Source: Chloroflexota bacterium (GTDB lineage: Bacteria; Chloroflexota; Anaerolineae; Fen-1058). Taken from it: 9,027 nucleotides of DNA. Made by a program: the position numbers and the translations under genes. Numbering within the stretch: the first letter of the stretch is position 1; the number at the start of each line of letters is the position of its first letter. Below the pieces are notes generated by a model that worked only from the letters and a program-made list of their open reading frames with translations, made no database searches and was not told where the DNA came from. Of this stretch, positions 1 through 5,102 are shown in pieces. The DNA is taken from contig JACRBO010000468.1 of NCBI GenBank assembly GCA_016219235.1, forward strand, positions 1 to 9,027. Direction: 5' to 3'.

Positions 1-2
1 AA

Positions 3-272
<270 letters not shown>

Positions 273-275
273 AAG

Positions 276-396
276 CGCCTCACCCCCCGACCCCCTCTCC
301 CGAAATCAAACAGCCGATTTCGAGAGAGGGGGAACAGCTGCTCCCCTCTCCTGAGAATCGTCTTTTATTCTCAGGAGAGGGGTTGGGGGTGAGGCG
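276..396. repeat. Compound inverted repeat (MITE/REP-like) between metY and metX
   Basis: The outer arms 276-300 and 374-396 are reverse complements apart from two single-base length differences and one mismatch (CGCCTCACCCCC... against ...GGGGGTGAGGCG). Inside are two further hairpins. One pairs 291-307 with 316-332: 17 bp, one mismatch, 8-base loop. The other pairs 343-358 with 367-382: 16 bp, perfect, 8-base loop. The arms are rich in CCCCTCTCC-type runs, as in non-coding dispersed repeats seen in many Chloroflexota and cyanobacterial genomes (general knowledge, not searched). No transposase is present, so any movement would have to be in trans. The element fills nearly the whole 140-base gap between metY and metX and leaves only about 16 bases before the metX start, so it may act as an attenuator or RNA-processing site. 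Confidence 0.8.
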
Positions 397-412
397 GAAT
401 TTGGATTGGCCT

Positions 413-1597
413 ATGAACGGATCAAACTCGATCGGACTGGTTGAAACCAGATACTTCACGTTTGCGGAAGCGGCTCCCATGCAGTTGGACAGCGGCGAAA
501 CGCTGGGGCCGATTACGCTGGCGTACGAAACGTATGGCCGCCTGAATGAGGATCGCAGTAATGCGATCCTCATCTGCCACGCGCTGTCCGGCGATTCGCA
601 CGCGGCCGGCTACTACTCGCCCGACGACAAAGGATCGGGCTGGTGGGACGACTGCATCGGGCCGGGCAAAGCGTTTGACACCAACAAATACTGCGTGATC
701 TGTTCCAACGTCATCGGCGGGTGTCGCGGCTCCACCGGCCCCGGCTCGATCGATCCGAAGACGGGCGAGCCCTACGGCCTGAATTTCCCCGTGGTCACGA
801 TCGGGGACATGGTGCGCGCCCAGCGCCACCTGATCGATCATCTTGGCATCGATCGATTGCTGGCAATCGCCGGGGGCAGCATGGGCGGCATGCAGGTGCT
901 GGAGTGGGCGGCCACGTATCCCGATCGGGTGCGGGCGGTCCTGCCGCTGGCGACCACCGCGCGCCACTCGCCGATGTTGATCGCGTTCAGTGAAGTGGGG
1001 CGGCAGGCGATCTATGCTGATCCCAACTGGAATCACGGCGACTACTATCATGGCCCGCGCCCCAATGCGGGCCTGGCCGTGGCGCGCATGGTCGGCCACA
1101 TCACCTATCTCAGTGAAACGTCGATGCAGCAGAAGTTCGGGCGGCGTTTGCAGGATCGCGCGCGCTTTGGTTATGACTTTGAAACGGACTTTGCGATCGA
1201 AGGCTACCTGCGTTACAAAGGCAATCGCTTTACGGAACGCTTCGACGCGAACACCTATCTGTACGTGACCAAAGCGATGGACTACTTCGATCTGAGCAAC
1301 GGCGAAGGCCGATTGGAAGCCGCGTTTGCCCGCAGCAGCAACCTGATTTATCTGGTGGTGTCGTTTACGTCCGATTGGCTGTACCCCACCTATCATTCCA
1401 AAGAACTGGTCAGCGCCCTGACGATGGTGGGCGCGGACGTGACCTATGCCAATCTGCAATCGACGTGGGGACACGATGCGTTCCTGCTGGAAGTGGACAC
1501 GATGACGCAGCTCATGTCCAACTTTCTGGAGCGCATCACGAAGAAATTCAACATCGGCGCGCCGGCGCAGGCGACCGCCGACCTGTGGGAGATTTGA
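413..1597 (+). CDS. metX: Homoserine O-acetyltransferase (alpha/beta hydrolase)
   Basis: This 394-residue protein of the MetX family transfers an acyl group, usually acetyl from acetyl-CoA, to homoserine, the first committed step of methionine synthesis. Family marks are LAYETYGRLN near residue 40, CHALSGDSHAAGY near 60, GSTGPGSIDP near 105 and the nucleophile elbow GGSMGGMQVLEW with Ser156. The rest of the triad is Asp321 in SDWLYP and His354 in WGHDAFL. The length is normal for the family. I chose ATG 413 because the family N-terminus (VETRYFTF...) follows it. The frame is open further upstream, but only through the inverted repeat and metY. No good ribosome-binding site precedes ATG 413; the nearest purine run is GAGGCGG at 391-397, inside the repeat. 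Some MetX proteins use succinyl-CoA, and the sequence alone does not settle the acyl donor. Confidence 0.95.
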   Translation: MNGSNSIGLVETRYFTFAEAAPMQLDSGETLGPITLAYETYGRLNEDRSNAILICHALSGDSHAAGYYSPDDKGSGWWDDCIGPGKAFDTNKYCVICSNVIGGCRGSTGPGSIDPKTGEPYGLNFPVVTIGDMVRAQRHLIDHLGIDRLLAIAGGSMGGMQVLEWAATYPDRVRAVLPLATTARHSPMLIAFSEVGRQAIYADPNWNHGDYYHGPRPNAGLAVARMVGHITYLSETSMQQKFGRRLQDRARFGYDFETDFAIEGYLRYKGNRFTERFDANTYLYVTKAMDYFDLSNGEGRLEAAFARSSNLIYLVVSFTSDWLYPTYHSKELVSALTMVGADVTYANLQSTWGHDAFLLEVDTMTQLMSNFLERITKKFNIGAPAQATADLWEI

Positions 1598-2202
1598 TGG
1601 CGATCGAATTACGCGCCGACCTGCGCGCCGACTTGCAGGCGATTGCCGACCTGATTCAGCCGTCGGAAAAAGTGCTGGACCTGGGCTGCGGCGATGGCTC
1701 GCTGCTGCGGTACCTGATCGATACGAAGCACATCACCGGGCGCGGCGTGGAGATCGCCGAAGCCAAAGTGCTGGCCTGTGTGCGCAACGGCATTACGGTG
1801 CGGCAGGGCGATCTGCACGAAGACCTGCGCGACTATCCTGATCGATCGTTCAACACGGTGATCCTCAGTTACACGATTCCCTATCTCAACGATCCGGCGT
1901 CGATCATCAAGGGCATGTTGCGAGTGGGGCAGCGCGCGATTGTCAGCTTTCCCAACTGGGGGCACTGGCGCAGCCGATTGAACCTCTTGCTCACCGGCCA
2001 CATGCCCAACGTGCCCGGCGACGACGAGCCGTGGTACGCCTCGCCGCGCGCCCGCCCGTTGACCATCGGTGACTTCACCGACTTTTGCAAGCAGCACACG
2101 ATCCGCATCACGGACCAGATCTACCTGCAAGGGGCGCAGCGCGTGCCCCCCCGCTTCGATACCAACCTCCGCGCCACGACGGCTATTTTTGAGTTGAAGT
2201 AA
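1597..2202 (+). CDS. metW: Methionine biosynthesis protein MetW (class I SAM-methyltransferase fold)
   Basis: This 201-residue protein has a Rossmann-type methyltransferase core. The SAM-binding motif I, VLDLGCGDGSLL, is at residues 26-37, an acidic GVEI strand end follows near residue 49, and the MetW-typical SFPNWGHWRSRLNLLLTG segment is near residue 125. MetW is regularly encoded directly after metX and is thought to help the MetX acylation step; its own reaction is not well established. The ATG at 1597-1599 shares one base with the metX TGA (1595-1597), and a GGGAG purine run lies at 1587-1591. This points to translational coupling and a metX-metW unit. The family is much more specific here than a generic SAM methyltransferase. 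Confidence 0.93.
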   Translation: MAIELRADLRADLQAIADLIQPSEKVLDLGCGDGSLLRYLIDTKHITGRGVEIAEAKVLACVRNGITVRQGDLHEDLRDYPDRSFNTVILSYTIPYLNDPASIIKGMLRVGQRAIVSFPNWGHWRSRLNLLLTGHMPNVPGDDEPWYASPRARPLTIGDFTDFCKQHTIRITDQIYLQGAQRVPPRFDTNLRATTAIFELK

Positions 2203-2236
2203 TCGACCACGAATTGAGAAACAAACGAAGTAATAC

Positions 2237-2274
2237 ACCGGCGGCCCGATCAAACTAATCGGGCCGCCGGTTTT
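2237..2274 (+). terminator. Intrinsic terminator after metW
   Basis: A perfect 14-bp GC-rich stem pairs 2237-2250 with 2258-2271 around a 7-base loop and is followed directly by TTTT (2271-2274). It lies 34 bases past the metW stop. It closes the methionine operon and also lies beyond the end of the converging toxin gene, but on the minus strand no T-run follows the stem, so it probably works mainly for the plus strand. Confidence 0.88.
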
Positions 2275-2296
2275 AAGCGTGAGCTGACTGTTCACG

Positions 2297-2710
2297 TTAT
2301 CTTAACAGCGCCCTAAAGCCCGCCTGCTGAAAGTGCTCATCAGTGGTCAGGGCCTCCGTGATGCCGCGCGCCTCCATCACGACGAATGATACACAATCGG
2401 TCAAGCCCCATTCCTTATCGGGCCGCTGCTGGCAGATCTGTACCGCTTGTTGATAAAGATCTTCAGATAGCGGAATGATCTCAACATTGGGATCAGATTC
2501 AAGCGAATTGAGTAACTCGACGGCCGCGACCCGCCGGCCTTGCTTCGAAAGAGCGTCACCATTTTCGAGCATCACTGGCCGAGTGGTTAGCAGGCGTGTA
2601 CTGACCGATTCTAACTGATCGGCCAAATTCAAAGCGCGTCCATGATGCCGATCGTTCGCCACGGACAGTGCAATTGCATACGCGGTATCCAGGAACGCAC
2701 TAGGCCGCAT
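2297..2710 (-). CDS. PIN-domain toxin (VapC-like ribonuclease)
   Basis: From ATG 2710 this is a 137-residue PIN-domain protein. The acidic residues that hold the catalytic magnesium are in place: Asp in AFLDTAYAIAL (residue 8), Glu in VMLENGDAL (residue 49), Asp in LTDCVSF (residue 105) and Asp in ALTTDEHF (residue 124). Length and motif spacing fit VapC-type endoribonuclease toxins, which cut tRNA or rRNA when freed from the antitoxin. An in-frame TTG at 2716 is a possible earlier start, but the ATG places the motif at the usual distance from the N-terminus. The start lies inside the last codons of the antitoxin gene (11-base overlap), the usual coupled antitoxin-toxin layout. RNA target and activity are not visible from sequence. 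Confidence 0.9.
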   Translation of the reverse strand: MRPSAFLDTAYAIALSVANDRHHGRALNLADQLESVSTRLLTTRPVMLENGDALSKQGRRVAAVELLNSLESDPNVEIIPLSEDLYQQAVQICQQRPDKEWGLTDCVSFVVMEARGITEALTTDEHFQQAGFRALLR

Positions 2711-2927
2711 CGTCAACCATTCCGCCGTAAAGATACTCTTCTATTTTCTCAGACCAATCAGTCGGTCCATCGAGATTGAGGCTCCGGGCTGTATCGAGGA
2801 ACGATCGCGGTTTACCGGTCGGTTCGGTCTTGAACGTAATCTTGACGCGCGTATTCGGCTCCAGCAAGACCGGTTCGGTCGGTTTGAAAACTGAACCATC
2901 GAATGTGGCTTCAATCGTCTTCATCAT
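2700..2927 (-). CDS. AF2212-like (DUF104-type) antitoxin
   Basis: This small protein of 75 residues begins MMKTIEATFDGSVFKP, then EPVLLEPNTRVKITF, then a proline/serine linker (SFLDTARSLNLDGPTDW) and an acidic C-terminus (SEKIEEYLYGGMVDDAA). The N-terminal part matches the short beta-strand antitoxins of the AF2212/DUF104 group that pair with PIN toxins. The C-terminal part would be the segment that wraps the toxin. A strong Shine-Dalgarno AGGAGG (complement of 2934-2939) lies 6 bases before ATG 2927 and 9 bases before the second ATG at 2924, which decides the start. The frame stays open upstream to 3092, but that would run into the start of the divergent gene and ignore the ribosome-binding site. 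Its DNA-binding capacity is uncertain because the AF2212 group lacks an obvious AbrB or RHH motif. Confidence 0.82.
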   Translation of the reverse strand: MMKTIEATFDGSVFKPTEPVLLEPNTRVKITFKTEPTGKPRSFLDTARSLNLDGPTDWSEKIEEYLYGGMVDDAA

Positions 2928-2944
2928 CGTCAGCCTCCTGCCAT

Positions 2945-2977
2945 AAGTATAACGTACTTTGGCTTTCAAATAAAGCC
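2945..2977 (-). promoter_or_regulatory. Paired palindromes and -10-like box of the toxin-antitoxin promoter
   Basis: Two short perfect inverted repeats stand side by side just upstream of the antitoxin ribosome-binding site: AAGTA-taacg-TACTT at 2945-2959 and GGCTTT-caaat-AAAGCC at 2961-2977. On the minus strand the first contains TATACT (2946-2951), a 5/6 match to the sigma-70 -10 box, but no convincing -35 box stands at the right distance. Because the -10-like box lies inside a palindrome next to the antitoxin gene, self-repression by the toxin-antitoxin complex is a reasonable inference. A start from this box would leave a very short leader beginning at about the Shine-Dalgarno site, which is a weakness of the call. 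Confidence 0.35.
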
Positions 2978-3003
2978 CTGCCAGGCCGTAATCAACTTGT
3001 AAG

Positions 3004-3026
3004 GCTTGCGCAATCACTTCGCAAGC
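3004..3026. promoter_or_regulatory. Palindrome in the divergent intergenic region
   Basis: GCTTGCG (3004-3010) and CGCAAGC (3020-3026) form a perfect 7-bp inverted repeat with a 9-base spacer. It sits in the gap between the antitoxin gene and the beta-propeller gene, about 58 bases before the latter's start. It could be a protein-binding site or a leader hairpin for the propeller mRNA. I found no clear -35/-10 pair for the plus-strand gene in this gap. Confidence 0.35.
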
Positions 3027-3083
3027 AGGGCGCGCTATCATGAGATTGTCGAGCAAAACTTCAAGCATAACAGGAGACTTCTC

Positions 3084-4205
3084 ATGAAACACAAACTGGT
3101 TCAGTTCATGTTGGCAGCAGTGCTGATGGTGTCGCTGGCATTGAGCGGCGCTGGCACAGCGGCGGCGGCAGGTGACGGCGGAGCCGTCTATACGTTGACG
3201 AATGCCGCGGCAGGTAATGAAGTGGTCATCTTCAATCGGGCAGCGGACGGCACGCTGATGGCGGCGGGCACAGTCGCGACGGGCGGTCTGGGCACGGGCG
3301 GGGGGCTTGGCTCACAGGGTGCGCTGACGCTGAGCAAGAACGGCAAGTGGCTGTTCGCCGTCAGCGCGGGCAGCAACGATGTTGCGGTGTTCGCGGTTTC
3401 AGCCAGCGGCCTGACGCTGGTCGATAAAGTCGCCTCGGGTGGCGAGCGGCCGATCAGTGTGACCAACTACAAGAACGTAGTGTACGTGCTGAATGCGGGT
3501 GGCAGCGGCAATATTACGGGCTTCACGTTGAGCAAGCGCGGCAAACTCACGCCGATCGCGGATTCGACCCGCAACCTCAGCAATAACGGCGTCGGCGCGG
3601 CGCCCGGCCCGGCGCAGATCGAATTCAGCCCTGATGGCGAAGTGCTGGTCGTCACCGAGAAGGCCACCAATTTGATCGATACGTATGCGGTTGATGAAGA
3701 TGGCCTGGCTGGCAGCGTGACCACGCATCCGTCGGCGGGCGTGACGCCCTTTGGCTTCGCGTTCACGCGGCGCGGCACACTCATCGTGTCCGAAGCAGCC
3801 GGCGGCGCAGTGAATGCCAGCAGCGCTTCATCGTATGATGTCTCCGCCGACGGCTTCGAATTGATCAGCGCCGCGGTGCCGACGAATCAAACGGCGGCGT
3901 GCTGGGTGGTCGTGACGAAGAACGGCAAGTACGCCTACACGACGAATACGGGCAGCGGCTCGATCTCCGGCTATCGCGTGAGCAAGGACGGATCGATCAG
4001 TCTGGTCAACAGCCAGTCCGGTCTAACAGGTACGGGTAGCAGCCCGATTGATGCGGCGCTGAGCCGCAACAGCCAGTATCTGTACACGTTGAACGCGGGC
4101 GCGCACACCATTGCCGGTTTTGGCGTCAACGCCGACGGCAGTCTGATTTCGATCGGCGGGGTGAGCGGCCTGATCGCGGGGGCAGTGGGTCTCGCCGCGT
4201 GGTAA
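3084..4205 (+). CDS. Secreted lactonase-family beta-propeller protein
   Basis: This 373-residue protein starts at ATG 3084 behind AGGAG at 3072-3076 (7-base spacing). Residues 1-29 form a classic signal peptide: MKHK, a hydrophobic core (LVQFMLAAVLMVSLALSG), then AGTAAAA before GDGG. The mature part is a run of roughly 45-50-residue beta-propeller repeats, each built like LSKNGKWLFAVSAGSNDVAVF. Blade-like segments appear near residues 31, 81, 124, 177, 222, 273 and 322, each ending in a VSxxGxL-type strand, which suggests seven blades. This fits the 6-phosphogluconolactonase/carboxymuconate-cyclase family (COG2706 type), but cytoplasmic 6-phosphogluconolactonase is not exported, so that enzyme function should not be assumed. 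The substrate or partner is unknown. A terminator follows directly, so it is probably a single-gene unit. Confidence 0.85.
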   Translation: MKHKLVQFMLAAVLMVSLALSGAGTAAAAGDGGAVYTLTNAAAGNEVVIFNRAADGTLMAAGTVATGGLGTGGGLGSQGALTLSKNGKWLFAVSAGSNDVAVFAVSASGLTLVDKVASGGERPISVTNYKNVVYVLNAGGSGNITGFTLSKRGKLTPIADSTRNLSNNGVGAAPGPAQIEFSPDGEVLVVTEKATNLIDTYAVDEDGLAGSVTTHPSAGVTPFGFAFTRRGTLIVSEAAGGAVNASSASSYDVSADGFELISAAVPTNQTAACWVVVTKNGKYAYTTNTGSGSISGYRVSKDGSISLVNSQSGLTGTGSSPIDAALSRNSQYLYTLNAGAHTIAGFGVNADGSLISIGGVSGLIAGAVGLAAW

Positions 4206-4230
4206 GCTCAATCTGATTCGCTCGACAACA

Positions 4231-4263
4231 ACGAGGCCGACATCAATCCGATGTCGGCCTCGT
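4231..4263 (+). terminator. Terminator-like hairpin after the beta-propeller gene
   Basis: A perfect 14-bp stem pairs ACGAGGCCGACATC (4231-4244) with its complement at 4250-4263 around a 5-base loop, 25 bases past the propeller stop codon. The following sequence (GCCTTATTCTC) is only moderately T-rich, so termination may be imperfect. Read on the minus strand it lies just past the truncated dehydrogenase end, so it could serve both converging units. Confidence 0.8.
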
Positions 4264-4283
4264 GCCTTATTCTCTAAAAGTAA

Positions 4284-4433
4284 TCAGCGCGCCGCCGTCC
4301 GGCCGATGCCCGCCGACGCGCCCGTAATGATCACCACTTTGCCGCGAAGATCGGTCGGGCGTGAGCGCGCCGCCACTTGCCACAGTCCGACACCCAGGCC
4401 CGCCAACGTCGCAAACAGCCATGATCGTCTCAT
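4284..4433 (-). pseudogene. N-terminal remnant of a short-chain dehydrogenase/reductase
   Basis: This minus-strand reading frame of 49 codons begins with ATG 4433 behind GGGAGG (complement of 4438-4443) and ends at TGA 4284-4286. It reads as a membrane-anchor-like N-terminus (MRRSWLFATLAGLGVGLWQ), a short linker (RSRPTDL), then RGKVVIITGASAGIGRTAAR. The last part is the first beta-strand and the TGxxxGIG dinucleotide-binding loop of the SDR superfamily, but the protein stops there. A working SDR needs about 250 residues including the YxxxK catalytic pair, none of which appears in the window. The break falls about 20 bases from the hairpin after the propeller gene, as if a deletion or insertion joined the two. 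It is best read as a decayed gene; a functional 49-residue peptide is unlikely. Confidence 0.75.
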
Positions 4434-4709
4434 TGCACCTCCCGAAAGTCGAATGCCGCACCTATTTTACTATGCCTCATGAGAGACACATGAATTTCGC
4501 GGCAACAGGCGCGAGTATTCAGTTATGTGTGCGACTTAACACCCCAATCATTGACATCTGTCACTATTACCTCGTCACCAGTCATACTATATTTAACCTG
4601 ACCAACAAGTATCTGCCGAAGATACTTGTACGGTGACGAAGTTTTGCTTGCCGGCTTGTGAAATTCTAAACAAAAACAACTCTCCATCCCACTCTGGAGG
4701 CAGGTACGC
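4434..4709. other. 276-base intergenic region, likely control region of the CODH/ACS operon
   Basis: No convincing gene is visible here; the open frames on both strands lack family resemblance and cross the flanking genes. The segment is clearly richer in A and T than the rest of the window. It contains TTGACA at 4551-4556 and TATATT at 4588-4593, which are not at canonical -35/-10 spacing to each other. It also contains the short palindrome TGACA-tc-TGTCA at 4552-4563 and the nested inverted repeats listed separately. The divergent arrangement (dehydrogenase remnant leftward, operon rightward) makes it the natural site for the operon promoter, but I cannot place the start of transcription. 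Confidence 0.5.
4572..4639. promoter_or_regulatory. Nested inverted repeats upstream of the CODH/ACS operon
   Basis: An inner perfect palindrome pairs ACAAGTATCT (4605-4614) with AGATACTTGT (4620-4629) around a 5-base centre. It is enclosed by a second perfect 8-bp pair, TCGTCACC (4572-4579) and GGTGACGA (4632-4639). The inner site has the size and symmetry of a dimeric repressor or activator operator and lies about 80 bases before the first gene, just downstream of the TATATT box. As RNA the two pairs could form a long interrupted hairpin in a 5' leader. It does not match the CO-sensor CooA consensus as I know it. Confidence 0.5.
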
Positions 4710-5099
4710 ATGGAAACAGTAACGATTGATGTCCCCACGATGTACGCTGATCACCACGTCAGCGATGTCCGGCGTTTGTTGCTGGCGCTGCCGGGCGTTG
4801 AAGATGTCTATGCCAGCAGCGCGTTCCACGTGGTGCGAGCGCGCATCGATCCGGCCACAGCCAGTGAAGCCAGTCTACGTAACGTGCTCAGTGCGGCCGG
4901 TTATCTGGGCGAGCTGCAAATCGTCACGGAAGACTGGAAGAGCGGCACGCCCAAAGAAACGGAAGACAATCCGTTCCGGCACACGTCCGCGTCCGAGCAG
5001 ATGAAGGGGGTGGCCTTCGGGCAGGCCGTTGAAACGACCGGCCGGCCGCTGTGGCCGTGCCCCGGCATGGGACCCGTCAAGGCAATGGAGGAGGCATAG
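4710..5099 (+). CDS. HMA-fold-like small protein heading the CODH/ACS operon
   Basis: This is a 129-residue protein starting at ATG 4710 behind GGAGG (4696-4700). Residues 1-68 read like a heavy-metal-associated (ferredoxin-like beta-alpha-beta-beta-alpha-beta) domain: VTIDVPTM, helix VSDVRRLLLALPGVEDV, strand HVVRARIDP, helix LRNVLSAAGY. The usual metal-binding MxCxxC loop is replaced by MYADHH (residues 11-16), so cysteine ligation is absent and Met/Asp/His are the only candidates. A charged linker (about 75-100) leads to a tail with the only cysteine, RPLWPCPGMGPVK (residues 112-124). The cooS ribosome-binding site GGAGGAGG (5087-5094) lies inside its last codons and the next gene starts 3 bases after its stop, so translation is probably coupled. 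A role in nickel or iron delivery, or as a CODH/ACS assembly or regulatory partner, is inferred only from position. Confidence 0.75.
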   Translation: METVTIDVPTMYADHHVSDVRRLLLALPGVEDVYASSAFHVVRARIDPATASEASLRNVLSAAGYLGELQIVTEDWKSGTPKETEDNPFRHTSASEQMKGVAFGQAVETTGRPLWPCPGMGPVKAMEEA

Positions 5100-5102
5100 A
5101 TC

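Noticed and set aside
422..1474. 350-codon minus-strand open frame opposite metX
   Set aside because: It has low-complexity His/Arg/Ala-rich composition, no recognisable domain, and lies wholly opposite a clear metX. It is a shadow caused by GC-rich codon use.
1609..2295. 228-codon minus-strand open frame opposite metW
   Set aside because: It covers metW and its terminator, has no family resemblance, and would run through the 14-bp terminator stem.
2928..3092. N-terminal extension of the antitoxin up to 3092
   Set aside because: It would overlap the start of the divergent propeller gene and ignore the strong AGGAGG site placed just before ATG 2927/2924.
4267..4461. 64-codon minus-strand open frame
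   Set aside because: A different minus-strand frame in the same place encodes the recognisable SDR N-terminus with its TGASAGIG motif, so this one is a shadow.
4361..4636. 91-codon plus-strand open frame
   Set aside because: It starts opposite the dehydrogenase remnant and runs through the AT-rich control region. It has no domain and no ribosome-binding site worth noting.
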